Positions 11,867-26,800 of a stretch of DNA of 64,000 nt are shown here, in pieces. A model generated the notes under the pieces. The model saw only the letters and a list, made by a program, of their open reading frames with translations, had not been told where the DNA came from and made no database searches. Position numbers and translations under genes: made by a program. The DNA comes from Rhynochetos jubatus (Eukaryota > Chordata > Aves > Eurypygiformes > Rhynochetidae), in NCBI GenBank assembly GCA_027574665.1, contig CM050650.1, positions 99,669,086 through 99,733,085 on the forward strand, written 5' to 3'. How positions within the stretch are numbered: the first letter of the stretch is position 1; the number at the start of each line of letters is the position of its first letter.

Positions 11867-14800
11867 CTGAAAGAAGAACAAATAACCATTAGAAACAGTT
11901 CTTTTGAACCAGTATTACGCTGGTCCTTCTTGATAAAACTTTCACACAACCCTGGGTTTTGTACAAATACTTTCCTAAATAAATAAGTAAATTGTGGGCA
12001 CGATTCATGTAATTTGGATTTGGAAGGTCGAATCTAATGCCAGGGGAACTCAGCAGAGACTTTGACTGCTTTCAGTGGGAGCAGGAATGAGTCTATAACT
12101 ACTTAATTGACCTTATAAAAAGTGGGTATTGCAAAAAAGTATTCACAAATGTAGAACAGTGGAGTACAAATACCTAATGGTGCAAAATTACCTCTACAAA
12201 GACTAAGCCAGGGTTGACTAGACCCACTGTATTCACTTCGCAGTCAGAGAATGTTAATGTCTGGTTATGCTGTGAAAAAAAACTTTTGAAATAATATGCA
12301 GGACTGCTTCAACAGTTTTGATTGCACTTCACTCTAAACACATTTTCAAAAAGATGCACCTTACAATTGTTAAAAACTTTACATTTTCTACTATGCACAC
12401 CAGATTGGACATGAACACTTCTTTTAATGGCAATGATGATACACTGATGAAGGAAATTTTCCTCATTTCCTTTGCACTTAGAAAGGCTGAACACTTAGCT
12501 CAAAGCTAAGAACCTATAGCTATTTTACAGCTAGAAAATGAGATAAAATATATTAAAATGTATATTAAGGCTGTCTCAACAAGTCTAACATCATGCTGTC
12601 AAAAGTATGCAATTTGTAGATGACAACAAAGAAAAAAATCTGTTTTGAAATCCTGTTTTCATTAATAAAAGAAAAGCTAATCAGTGAACTTGGTTTATTT
12701 GCATTTGTCTTCTGGATTTTAGAAAACAGCTTTGCTGCATTCAAGTAAATAGATGGCTGATTTATTTTTGTTTTGCTAGTTTTGCATTTTTCATGAAATA
12801 ATAGTGTGCTGAGATTAAATCAAATCATATTGCATAAGTAAGTTTTTTAAAATTAATTTTCACAATTAAGAATAATAATATTTTGTAATATTTGAAAAAC
12901 CCCTAAGCTCTAAATTGAGTTCAGAGAGCAAGAATTCAGAAAGACTTATCTTTCCTATTATAAACCATTAGGTTCTTTTTCAAAGTAAGCTCAATTTCTA
13001 CAGAAATTGATGATTCCAACCCCTGTGATGCTAGGTCTTAGAGCAGTGTTATTTTTCAAAATGAAATGAGAAAAACTATTATATTCTCAAAAACTCTAAC
13101 ACTGCGTGTAGATGTCAAAGGAGGCAGACTCTCCCAAGACTCTTACTCTCAGTCATTTATGAACTTGTCAGTTACCTCACTACCTTTTATATACATCATT
13201 CTGAATTTAGGGCTGGCCAAGTCTCAGAGGAAATAAAAAGCCAACTTTTTGAAAGCTTACAGTGGTGGAAATCTGTGAAAGTCAGTGGCTGTGGATATGG
13301 CACCCAGGCACTATGCTGGCAGAAACTAATTCAGTAGGCCAAAGAAGAGGTGTGTAGCATGAAAAGAAGGAAAATATTTAATAATGAGTGAGATAGATAG
13401 AGCTGTTCCTGATTTAACTTCATGGTTTTTCCCATCTTTGCAAAGCTAGAAGTGTTTCCAAGATATGCTTTGCACACATACACTGGAAATAAAAATGGAA
13501 CGTAGAATAAAGAAACTTAGCTAGATATAAAGAGACTATGTCAACTTAATTTGGGCAATTCTGAATTTGACCATGATATACTACAGTGCCATAGAATGGA
13601 TCTGTAAGGTAACCTTTAGAAGATTATTATGAGGAGGAGCTTATGAAGTAATTTTGGAAGCCTTTTCTGGAGTGAATGTTGAACAAGAATAATTCAGACA
13701 ATAGAAGACAAATCGAGATTTTTCACTCTTTTTAGCAAGTCTCCAGCTGTACCAAAAGCTATATCCTTTATTTCTTATTTATGGAAAAGTGGCAGAGATC
13801 TCAAAATTTGGTTCCATGTTAGGCTAGTTAGCAATAAATAACTATGATAACTTGTTAAATTACAGAAAAGATAATCAAATTTTCCCACAGATTTCCCCAG
13901 AAGAATTTTCAGAAACAGAAAAAAACCCAAGTTTTTAATAGGAGTGGTACTGAGATGACTCCTCAGTGACTGATCTTACCTGTAAGAACCATATATGACT
14001 TTCTTACAGTCAACAAGAATAAATCTTTGTTCCATTTTTCCATGGAATTTTGCTCCTGTTTTAGAATAATAATCTTGTCCTTTTACCGTCCGTACCCTCA
14101 TGTTCTGAAAAAGACAATTGAAGTACTTTAGTTGGTATATTATAGTCCACATTTAGCATTCAAAGGGTTTAAAAGTCAGAGGTACAGTAGGAGAAGAGTT
14201 ATATTATTGCATATTAATAAACTCTGCAGGGAAGTAAACTCTGATCAAACTCATCCACTAGAGACATAAATGGCAAGTTATTGTTTTGTCTTCAAGACTG
14301 ATGAGATTCCCCAGGCTACAGAAAATTAAATTACACTTTTCCATAGCCACCTCTCCCATGAATGATGTTCTGGCACAAGAAGTCTTTGAGAAGAGAAGGA
14401 GGTTTCACACGATAAAAAAAAATAATCTTTTTATCATCTGATTTACAATGTTTAGGAGATTTCCAAGCATCTCGGCTAATCAGACGCAAAATCTAAAGAT
14501 CCAGAATCACTTTTCTTTTAACTGAACAAGGCTGCTATATCTACAAACACAGTTACCCCAATCCAAGATGATCCATTGAATGATATCACCGAGCACCAGA
14601 ACCCCTTGAAGCTTTACCACAGTAATATTTCTCAATCAGCTTTGTGCCATGGGACCAATCACATTTCTAAAGTCAGAGATGCTATCACAACATGTATAGG
14701 TAGCACAAACTTTGTACAACAGTTAAGTTTGAATTCTATTAGGAAGCTTTCTGTTTTACTCATGCAAACTCAGTAAATTGCACTTGGAACATTTTCCATG

Positions 14801-17800
14801 TTGGAGCTCAAAAATGTGGTCAATTTTTCTCCCAGACTGTGGATGAAAGTGATTCAGCTAAGTCAGTGACTTGTTTCCGCCCCCCCCCCCCCCCCGCCCC
14901 GTCACTTGTCTTTTAAGCTCCTAAAAATAAAAAATTCAAAACAAGTGTTGTAACACCTTCTGGACTGTACTAATAATAATTTTCAAAAAGTTATCTTACT
15001 TGGATGTAGAAAAAAATATAAAGGCATTTATCAGAAATTGTTACAGAAATGTGTTCATTTATAAACCCCCTAAAATTTATATTCAGTGCAAATCAAACTA
15101 CAGCATCTACCTCATGTGGTTGTGAGATACAAAATGCTTCACAAGACATAAAAATAGCTTGGAATATAGCTGTGAATGATAACAATAAGTACTGTAGTTT
15201 CTAGCCCTGTAATACGTGTTCTAGGAATGCTAATTTGTGGTAATTTACAAGTATTCCAGTGGGAGTACAATCTGTAGTCTAGCACTGGCAATAGAGAACA
15301 GAATCTATATGATTATTACATAGAATGTATACATGAAATAGTGGAACTGAAGACTTGTGAATATAAAGGAAGGTCTTGATTCATGGCACTGCTACAAGGA
15401 CAGGTTGAAAATCACAGCAGATGTACTCTGTAAAGGTACAGATAGATTAGGGCTGTTCATGAAGTAAATGAGGAAGATTGTGTACAGGGTAAATTCAGCA
15501 AAATGAGGGTGATGAATAGAATAGAATAGAATAGAATAGAATAGAATAGAATAGAATAGAATAGAATAGAATAATTTAAGTTGGAAGGGACCTACAATGA
15601 TCATCCAGTCCTACTGACTGTCCACTTCATAACTGATCAAAAGTTAAAGCAAGTTAAGCGCATTGTCCAAATGCCTCTTAAACAGTGACAGGCTTGGGGC
15701 ATCAACCACCTCTCTAGGAAGCCCATTTCAGTGTCTGACCACCCTCTTGGCAAAGAAATGCTTCCTAATGTCCAGTCTAAACCTTCCCTGCTGCAGCTTT
15801 GAACCATTCCCATGTGTCCTGTCACTGGATCCCAGGGAGAAGAACTCAGCACCTCCCCCTCTGCTCTCCCTCCTCAGGAAGCTATAGAGATGTTTAAACT
15901 TACAAAAGTATTTAAGATTCCAGTCTATAAAGTATGACTGAGTTTACAATACAGTTACATAAACCTATTGTTTATGAGAGCACTTACACGTATACCTACA
16001 ACATACGAATTTCTAATAGAGGTTGTAGGAGTTTTCTAATAGAGTTGTAGGAGTGTCTACTACAGTTCAATGAACTATCTTTTCAAACAGAAAATTAAAA
16101 AAAAAAATTGGAGAAAATCTCCATTAAATGAAAGCACATTTCCAGATAAAACATTCTTAAAAAGAAAATAACATATTTAAAAAGAATAAAGAAAAATACT
16201 GGAATTTACCCATTCTAAAGATTATCACAATAACAAACCCTTATTTACTATAAAACAAAATTTCTTGAAATAATAATGAAATTTGCATTTACTCCAATGA
16301 CTGTTTTAACCAATACTATGCACCATGTAATTATATTTGTATGTCAGATTTGTATTTAACTATATTAAATTATATTTATGTCACTATAATTTGAAAGACA
16401 TAATTTGAGAGGCAGACTATAAATTTTCAAATAACCATAACAAGTAATGCTGGCCTAAAGACATGCCAGTTGAACACATCAAATCTTATTGAGATAAGGA
16501 CTGACTGGTATTGGACAAGATATCACTTGGGAATCTGGAATGCTGGAGGCACAAGCAAGGCTAATGGCTTGCAAATTATCATACTATGTAACAAAAAGCT
16601 TTGCCTTAGGTACTCATAGGTTGCAATATAACTTCAAGTAGGCATATCTGAAAAAGGAATAAAATTTACATTAAACTGCTGTTTTTAAAAAAAAATCATT
16701 GTTACTTTTTCCTCTGTTCTCCTTTTTCTTTTCCTTCTCTTCACTATTATTCTTCCTGCAGCTTTTCTATCCTGCTTCCATAATCCTGCCAACCCTTTCC
16801 CTGTCTCAGTAAGTCATCCACTCAAAGATGGAACCATGGCAGCACCTCAGACATGTGCCAGAGATAATGCCCATCTTTCTCACATTACAATTCCTTTTCC
16901 TCCAGGGTTCATCGGTACTTCTTCACCTCCTTCAAACCCTCCAATTAGGTGCTAGGGATGCATACTTTGAATAATTACTCAAAATAGAGACAACGTTTGA
17001 TGATATATATGATAACAATATATTCCACTTAGGATTAGAAGCAGTAAATATATACATACTGAATTGCAAGCCCCATATGGTATGAAATGCTGGGCTTCAC
17101 CTTCCTACTTGGTTTCATCCTCAGGCTACAGGACTCCTCTGCTAACAGCGCTAACAGTAGCATGTCATTGATAACTGCAGAAGTGTTATACACCACTGTG
17201 GGTAAAGCAGTAATTTCTTCATGAATCCTGAGAGGAAAATCATGGGCAAACTGTAAACCACTCATCATGAATCCCAGCTGGCCCAGCAGGACACACAAAA
17301 GTATGTAAGATTGGCTGTAGTGAGGCAAACAGAAAGTCTGTCTGGTCCTGTAACCTGTTTTTGTCAGTGAGTGCTAGTGGATGCGTATAGAAGAATAATT
17401 CAATCAAGGACTTGATGTTTCAGGAGTGTTTTTGAAGCCAGGCACAGGATTTTCTCCTTTCCCCAAGAGCAGGGTGCAGGACACTCAGGGACAGTTAAAG
17501 CACCCAGTGGCTGCAGTTTAAGGATGGCCATCAGGGCTATGCAGTTAAATGACACCCAAATACTGAACAGGAAACAAGCTCAAACCTCTTTTTATGTACG
17601 ACTGCACCACTATCTTCCCAGAGAGAGCCACACACACACGATACAGAATTCTGAACTATAATTCAACCTATACATTTATTTTCATCAGTAAAAGCCCTCC
17701 AATGTGACAGATAAGTACAGTGAATATACTGGTCTCAAACACTTCATTTCAGCACTTTTTATTTGTAGAGTCTGTTTTTATCGGTGTTCAATTACTGAAT

Positions 17801-20800
17801 CTGTACTTGCTGTCATAATAATGCACAAAGAAGAAAATTAATGTCTACCTAATACGTAGCACAACAGTTTCAAAGGCAAAAAAGTCACATTTATCATATT
17901 GTCCATCGTTACCAATATTATTTGTTTATCCTGGGCCTCCCTTCTTACTAAGAGATAGTACTTGGTGTAAATGCTAAATAGTTTTCAAGTTCGCTTCTAT
18001 TCTGCCCTCAAATCTGATTCAATGACAGCTGAAGACAAAATCTGAATGACTTCACTGGAGACTGGAGTTCCTTAGCACAGAAGCTTGCTCACAAATACAA
18101 CATCATGCTGTGCACTTCTAATTAATAACCAAATTTGACTTAGAATTGGAAATACTGGAAAACTTTTTGATAACTGGTGAAAAATAACAGGCAGCAATCA
18201 GGTCTCATAAGCAGCTCTTACTATGCATTTAAGCATGCATATATGGGAGTAGACTTCACTAAAGGAAAGTAAAATCAATTCATTAGTGGTTCTATTTTCT
18301 CATTGCTGCAATTCATTAAAAATACTGTGAGTAGTATCAGGCAATAAGAAGTTCCTGCCAGATTGCTTTTAATATCCTCCTGTAGCAAGATGATTCTTTG
18401 CTATTGCCAGAGAAGTAAAAATAGGTTTCTGCAGAGCATGGAGCCTCTGCCACATGCCTCACTTCACATCAAATAACATATGAAGGTCTGGCATCAGCTG
18501 AGGAGCTTGATTGACTTCTTTGGCATTAAACAACACTGCCTGCACTGGTTCATTGTTTCTAATCCAAAATTAAGTTACTGCACTGAGCATTTTGGTGGTT
18601 CTGGAAATTGCTGTCTTGGTGCTGCGTTTTGCAGTGCAAATCTATTTCATAGCTTGCTGCAGCACCTGTCAGTAGCAGAAAAACAGCGTCTCTTGAAAAA
18701 TCTAGCTATTACTTTTTGAAAAATCAACTCAAAAAAATAAGAATCTGTAATGACTCTCCATCTTTCTATGCAAAGGAATTGCTGACTGAACAATAAGTCA
18801 CACTGGAGAAAATGTTAATCAATAGAATGTTAGATGGAGAAGTGAAAAAAAGAGAAACATATTAATTAATGGGGAAAAATGTAGGACTGTCAGGAAACAG
18901 ACAAATGAAAGTGGGGAAAGAGAAACAGGAAAGCATAGAAAAGGAATTGTTTATTTGAGTTGATTCCACTGGTGATGTTAACGTGAACATTATGTAAAAA
19001 CCAACCCACAAGAAGAAATGCTGTAGGAAAGCCTAAAAAAGCTCCTAGCAAACCTTTGGTTTCATATTCTCCTATACAGAATCCACATAGTAATCGCAGA
19101 ATATATAGTAATTTCATTTTTTCAGTTATATCCTTCAATAAAGAGGGAAACATATTCTCACATGCAGTCAGATAACAGATGAGAAAAATTGCCTGCACAG
19201 ATACTTAGTGCAGATTTGTGAATAAAAACCTCTTCCGTACAGACTACTGAACTGTAAATCTGAATTAAAAAACACAGTCTCACTCATCACTGCACCTCAT
19301 TTTGTACTGATCCAAAAGAAGAGAAAAAGAGCTGGAGAAGGTGTTGAGTCAGAAAAGCTTTACAGAAACTCCTTGTCATGAGTGCACGGCATGAGGAGCA
19401 TCTGCCATACTCCTGCAAGACTGAATGAAATCATGCCAGAGCTGCTGGTGCTACATCCTGAGGAAAAGAAACAGATCCATACATCTCTGTCCTCTTCCTG
19501 CTTTCCCTGAACAGACGGGGAGGACAAAAGCCAAGAGCACAAAAAGTTAAAGATGGTTTGTTTTTTGTGAACCTTGAGGTGATGGGGAAAAGAGAAAGGA
19601 AGAAAACGTCTCCAAAGTACTGAGTATTCTTTCATAGTCATCAGCAGATTCTTTTCATCGTCAAGAGAGGCACAGGAGAATTACTGTGGGAGTAGTAAGC
19701 TTCTATTGCCAGAGCAACAGTCATTGGGAGTAGCACTTGGATGAGAAGAACACTAATTTGAAGAGCTTTATTACAAGGTAAACTGGACACCCAGCACGCA
19801 ACTCTCTTTGTCATATAATTTTCATTTTTCTGATAAAACTTGAAGTATTCTAAGTCAACCTTGCAAAAAACATTAGTTTTATTTCTCCTATCGTTATGAA
19901 ACAGAAACATACAATACATAATATTACTGAAGAGGCCAAGTCCAAACCACTCCAATCCGCACTAATCCATTCAAAATCTACTCTAATGGATGTACATTAA
20001 TTCTTTCAACCACAGTATAAATGCCTGTAGGTCTATAAAACCATATTAAAAAGACAACCTTGGACCCACCCAAAAGAAGTTAAGCTTTCAAAACCGTTGT
20101 ACACACACTGCCCAGAATTAATTTGAAAATGCAGACCATGGTATTTTTTGAGATATCACTTGGAATACATGCTCCTAATTTCTTTTATTTTGGAAGGAGA
20201 AAACTCAGGCCATAAAAAGACATACACCATTTTTGTCAACCTCTATGGCATAGTTAATTCAAGTAGTCAGCAAATGGGGGGATCTCAAATTCCAGAGTAT
20301 GGAAATATTGACAAATACTGACTTCATGAATGCAATCGACCAGTGTTTACAGACCCACATCATGTTTTAATGTTTTCTTTCCAAAAGTTTCCATAGCGCT
20401 GTGTGTTAGGCCACCAGGGGGCAATCCCACACACTCATACGCAAAAAACAAGCATGGAAAGTGGGGTGGAAATACTTTTAAGGACTCAAGACAAAACTCC
20501 ATAGCAAAAACTGGTATAAAATACAGGTTTGTTGGAAAATTCTAACAAAAGGCCTTCTTTATCCTCACAAATGCACCACACCTCTATCTAATTTTTGGAC
20601 TGGGTTCTTAGAATGCATGCTGCTAAGAAAATCTTCCATAATATTTTTTCCAGGAGCAAACACAGCCTAACTAGTTACAGAAACAAGGAATTGCATATAC
20701 AACTATAGGGAAGTTCAGCCAAGGCGGTGCTCAGAGCTTTGCAAAGAAACTCTGGCAATGTCCTTGGAACTTCTTCAGTGCTGCCTACAGTACAGTAAAT

Positions 20801-23800
20801 CTAGAGTATTTATGAAGCATTTATGACATGTCAGTGCAGCTCCTGGTTTGTATTCTAATCCCTGTTAAATACTAGGGCGGCACAGGACATCTTGTGAAAA
20901 ATGTAAACATTAGTCTGCTTGTTATCTTTCTTAGAGGATAAAATTATGTATTTCATGCATAAAGTAATACTCTCTAAGACATGATGCAGACAGACATGGT
21001 AATATACATTTTAAGAAATCACTAATAAAAGAGAATCTTGGGCCTGTTAAAAGTATTTAAATAGACAACAACTTTAAAGGAAAAGATCACAAAACGAAGT
21101 ATGCAATTTATAAATTTACATAACCTTTATGACTATTTGCAGGCTATTTTAAAAGAACGCAAAAAGAAGCTAAGTTTTTCAAACATGTAGTAATCCTAAA
21201 TACATAATAATGGAAAATTATTTCATAAATAATACATGAAAAATTTTCTAATGCTATCACATACTCTTGTTCTGACACATGAAAATGGTAACAATCTTTC
21301 TAAAGAGAGTAACATCTGTAGAGAGGTTCTGCTGAGACCTTACCTATTTATAACTCTTAGTTAATTCGAAAAAGCAGTATTTGACAATCAGGTTTTGAGC
21401 AATAGTCCCTTTTTAGTAGGTTGTGGAGGAATGAGTAGTGAATTTTTATGCACAGGAACACAGGAAGCCTTACCCTGAGCCTCTGAACTTGACAGCCTTG
21501 TTTCTCTGTCATTTTCAGAAAGTGACTGAAGTTGGACTCATCAAGCAGGAGATACACTGCAATCCCTCTAGCAGATGCCTCTACAATTTCTCTAAAGATA
21601 TCCACATCTGTAAACATATCCATAACGACGGCAATGACCTGAATAAAACAGAAAACACACAAATCATTGTATTGTATATACATTTATGTAAAACTCTTCC
21701 CTGAAGCTTGCACTGGACAGCTAACACTAGTATTTTTTGCACATCAAAAAGTTCTAATATTTTCCATGTGGTACCACTTAAGCGGGATGGCTTTTCAAGA
21801 CCACTGGATCTTCTTTTTGAGATGTCAGTTGATTGCTTGTATGACATTTGCCACAAGAGTACCAAAATCTGGCAAAAATTTGTGTCATGTGTGTAGTGCT
21901 TATTTACGTGAGGAAAAGGAAATCCTGTGGAAGAGAAGGGAAGGGAAAACAGCAATATGAATGCAGTGGAAAAAATTAAACCATCAAAATATAGCTGCAG
22001 TGTGCATAAAAGAAATTTCAGATAACCTTTTTGTACAAGGGGCTTTTTCATCTTTCATCATCTTCTCTACAGTTAATGGCTCAAGAGCTTGGAAGAGTCA
22101 ATAAGCAGACATTGAAGAGCTGGAGGAGTTGAGGACTTCAGGACCCGTACTGATTCAGCACTCTTACTGGGATGAAACTACTTCTGCTGGTGAGAGCTTG
22201 GTTCAAGAAGATTAGAGCGCTGAACACCAGCTACTGACGCACTTCAATTTATGGGGATAAAGCGCGTATTTCTGATTGGCAAAAGTAATGCCCCACTAAT
22301 ATTATTTTGGAGATGATAATACTACTGACATATCATTAGCAATTTGGGAAGCACTAAAATTGAAGGGTTAGAGAAAATAACAGAAGTAGAACAGGTATCT
22401 CTGTAACTTTTAGAAATAATATTTTTATCCACTAGAGTCTTCGTGAAAACTTCCAGTGAGATGTCTCAGGTGCCAATTAATATCAAATAAAGCCATTCAC
22501 AGGTATCAGAGCAGGTTTGACAGTGAGCATGCTTTACCATTTTGACTAACTTTTAAACTACCTGCACCTCAAATTTAATGGTCTAATTGTTAAGTTACAA
22601 TCACTTATCTTATTCCAGAACTGAAACATTTACCTCACTCACAAAATTTGGTAAATGATGCTGCAGACACCCAGGTAAAAGTTATGTCTCCAGTCAGCCA
22701 CCTTTGAACCTGCTTAGAACTAAAAGACTCACTTATGCCAAATGTACTTAAAACACTAGAAATATTAATGAGAGCTGACGTACAAAAAATACAAAGTAAA
22801 ATAACAATGGCATTAATAAAGGTAAAAATACAGCTCCTGAAGTACTAAAAATCAAAGGACTTGGCCTTACCATAATATGTCACCTGGCAATAAAAAAACT
22901 CTTTACATATCCACCAGTCAGAGAGGAACTGAATACCATGTAATAATTAAGCTATTTCAAAAATCTGATGTAATATGCCCATGCACTCCCACATTCATTT
23001 AATTGAATTTTTTGAAAATAAAACCTAAATGTGATTTTTAACTGACAAATTCTATTTATCTATATTTGAAAGGAAAGACCAAAACCCACAAAAGTTTATC
23101 TTGACTCTAAGGACCTCATCACTTTCAGGCTGCACCTTCTGCGTGGTCTTGTTTCTGAGATATACAATGTTAACTGAATGTGGCAACCCTATTTATTCAT
23201 CTGCCTTGTTCCACTTATGTCTGAGCAGAAATCTGCCAAGATTATCAAGTGTGTTCGGTAAAAAGACCAAATAAGAAAGTCTGTTCTCAGATAGTTGTTT
23301 CATTGCCTGTGTTCCCCTCCCTCTGAACTCCCTAATTTCTTCTTAACCTTTCCTTTTCTTCAGATCTTTTCAAAATAAGTGCTCATTACATTCAAGGACC
23401 TATTTAAATGTAAGAGAGAAATCCTGAATGGACACCTTATCGTACACTGACATGAACACATGCAATATTCAAAAACCATTCTAATATTTTCCTATGGCAG
23501 ATATCTAAGATGCTAATTTGTTTGCAGCATCTGTGGTTGCAGAGACCAATATAATGGAAATTTACAGAAAAAACCAAGAATGAGTAATAAAAACTAAAAC
23601 CCAACACTGACTAGAATGGTCATATCTATCTTTATGAAGAGGGGAGGGAGAAATAAATACATAAGCAAGCAGACCAGTAAGTTGGTGGCATGAGAAGGAT
23701 GCACGTGCAATACTATGCAGATATTTTGTAACTTGGGAATGAACAGGGAAACCCTCTTGGTCTTCACTAGTACAATCATTCTTAAACCATTTAGCTTATT

Positions 23801-26800
23801 AATTTTGGAGTTAATTCTGCAAAGCATCAAAGTAGTCTTGCAAGAAAAAGTAGGTTTTACTTCCAGCGTTGGAATAGGGATTACATTTTGAAACATAAAG
23901 CTTGTGCTAGCTGAAAAATCCTCACCGGATTTCAGGACATGTATGCAAAGACACAGTCATGATCTGACAACCAACTGGACATCCATTTTTCCATTCCCTG
24001 GAAACCAAAGATGACTCATTAGCCTACCTATTCACTTATAGCAACACTCAATTAATCCTGTACAAATATAATTAGGCTCAATTGCTGGTGGAAGAAGCAT
24101 GCCAAATTCGAACAATTCATATGATACGCATTCATAAGTAAAAACTCCTTTACAGTGATAATGTCATTTCTGTATACTGATTTCTATAAATCAGACTAGT
24201 TGCCTGATCATAAACTATATATTTTGATGAAGACAGAGTGGATTCCATAGAATATTCTGACTTTTAAATGTATTAAACTTCCCTTTTTTGGGGTGGGGTG
24301 AGGCAGGGAGCGGTGGGGAAGGGTACGTTTCCCCATATATTTGCCTACTTTGAGGCAGACAGGAGTATTGAAATTGGGGAAATAAAAGGTCAGTTCAGGG
24401 TCCCAAGTTTTGATTAACTATAGACACCAAGACTAGGAAGTTACTTTAAACAAGGTATTTTATAAAGTGTATCTAGTTTTAATTAGAGGTGTAACAACAC
24501 CTGCAGGATTAGGTACTTGCTGTATCACCTTGGAAGAAAAGATTTCATGACTGTGTTCCTCCATTTGTTTTTGCAATTGCAGAGCTAATTTCCACCCTGA
24601 TAACGTACAGGAAGACGCCACACAACAGTGAAATCCAGCAAAGAAGAAAAACTGATGGAATTCAAATTGCAGAAAATAGGTCAGAAAATTGCCTATTCCA
24701 CAAATATCCCATGTCAAGAAAATCCTCCAAGTCAGAACACTCCAGTGTCAGACACTAGGCTTCCTTGTAAACTGCCATTTTTTTCCCAAAGCATATTTGT
24801 TTTCCAAATGCAGAGGTCTTTTCAAAAGCAAGCCCGAATGCTTTTATAGGAAATAAGATCATCCAACCATGTAGGGGGAATCGGATGAATGCAGCAGTTT
24901 TCTGCTGAAAGCACCAGAATTCTGGAAGAACTTTCCAAACCTTGGGCAACTGATTATCACCCTGACCAAAAATGACCCTCAGTCAGGAATAATTAAGGGA
25001 CGAGAAAATAGTTGGTGGAGCAGATACTTGCTGTGCATAATATCAGATAACACTGAAATTATGCACAGCAAGAGTGAACTTCTACCGCCTGATTCACTGT
25101 AAGATAAAAGAGCACATTTCAGGGATCAGTGAAGACAGTGCAGAGGACAATTTTTATGCTATTCTTCTTCCCCCCAAATTAAATTTAAATAGTCTTAGAT
25201 TGTTGATACTAATATTTTCATCTTATCTACCAATTACATTTTTTAAAAGCAGTGAATGCTTTTTAACATTACAGTTTGGTTTCAATGACATTCTTACAGA
25301 AGAAGATCTGCTTAAGTCAATAAGCACCAAATTACTCCTAATAAGGCCATCAGTTTTGTCAATGTAAATGAAGGCACCAGTAGAGCCACATTCTATTATT
25401 CTTACTGTTATCTTGACAGAAGACTAAGGTTTGCAATAGAAAAGTAAAGCTTCACAGATTAACATTTTAGAAACATTTAAGTATAGGCAGAAATTTTGTT
25501 GACTAGCACTATTTTAATGCAAATATTTTAAAACACATTCTTTCGTTAAGCTGCTATATTTTATTTAATTTGCATAGTATCAAGTGAAGTAACTATTTAA
25601 AACTAATTATCTCTAAACTATCAGATCATATTAATACAGAGTTCTTTTCATTCTTCACAAGTTTTTAGTAACCTCCAAGTTCAGGAAATGACTTGATTCT
25701 ACATAAAATACTAGTGACCAGATTCATGAAGGACAGACACACATATTTTGAAGGTTAAGATAAACAGCTATAGGTGAAATTTCCTGCAAAATTATGCAGA
25801 TTATTGCAAAACAGGAGCTTAAGTACATGGTAACATGACACCACACTGAACATTATGAGCCTGTAAATGGAGGCTGATGCTCAATTCCGTTGATCTATCA
25901 GGTTACAGGGCCAGTCACTGCTCCCAGGAGTCACTGATTTGAACACACTCACATGCATTATATTTGCTTCAATGGTTCTCACCTTCAGAAAGAAACTCCA
26001 TTCAAAGCTTATGTAAAAAGAAGCTGCCATTCCCAACAGTACAAATACCAAACATTTCCTGAGCATGTCCAGGGAGAGCCACCAAGATGTTCAGGGCTGG
26101 AGATGAAGGAGATGAGTTTGTTCAGTCGGAGCGAAGGTGGTTCAAAATCTTACAGCAGTCCCCAGTGCTTTACAGGGAAGGTCTCAAGAGACAGTATCTT
26201 CACAGTAGTGGCAGGGCAAGAGACAATGGTCAAACTGAAACGTGAGCAGTTCTGACTGCATACAGGGAAAACCCTTATTCCCACAATGACAGCCCAGCAG
26301 TAGAGCAGGTTGCCCAGAGAGGTTGTCCAGTTTCCATTGGAGGTTTTCAAGACCCAGCTGGATAAAGCCCTGAGTAACCTGGCCAGATCCTATCACCAGC
26401 TCTGCTTTAAGCAGAAGTTTGGACTGCAGACCTCTTGAGGTCCCCTCCAACTGACCAAATCCACAATTGAAATATTCAGAGATCTCCACTCCCATCATTG
26501 TCAAAATCGAAGTAAATTTTGCCATGTTTGGTAGTAACTATAAACTTTGCTGTGAGGTCTAAAGAAAACAGAGATTGTAAATAAAGAATTCTGAGAAGTA
26601 AAGGAGATATTCTACTTTACTTCTCCTATTTTGGCCAGAAAAATAAAGATTTTCATCTTTATAACTCAGTTTTAGGACATCAAAATCAACACTTTTAATG
26701 GGTGTGTACTGAAAATAAGGCATAGATGTAATGAAATGCCTTTGCTACTAGAGCTCTGCAAGTCTATTTTGTGAACTACTGACAATTTCATTATCCCAGT

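Larger units (their letters stand above)
14105..21473 (-). other. FAM83B intron 3
   Basis: A 7.4-kb intron. It carries a 16-C homopolymer at 14880-14895, an antisense-to-+ CR1 fragment with a pentanucleotide array at 15514-15888, and an imperfect 22-bp tandem repeat at 16010-16053. The rest is AT-rich sequence without recognised features. Confidence 0.8.
21639..26065 (-). other. FAM83B intron 2, 3' portion
   Basis: AT-rich intronic sequence with no recognisable gene. It holds a G-rich tract at 24290-24323 and a perfect 15-bp inverted repeat at 25027-25072. Short open frames (for example 21581-22051 on -) overlap exon 3 and its flanks by chance. Confidence 0.7.

Noticed and set aside
11867-11949. 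Extension of the exon 5 frame upstream to an ATG at 11949
   Set aside because: The homologous protein enters at FMWSF after a clear TTCTTCTTTCAG acceptor; the 28 residues before it are intron read-through.
15637-15887. Open frames of 71-74 codons on both strands
   Set aside because: They lie in the non-coding 3' region of a CR1 copy.
21357-21683. 108-codon minus frame around exon 3
   Set aside because: Only 21638-21474 is exon, bounded by clear splice sites; the ends are intron.
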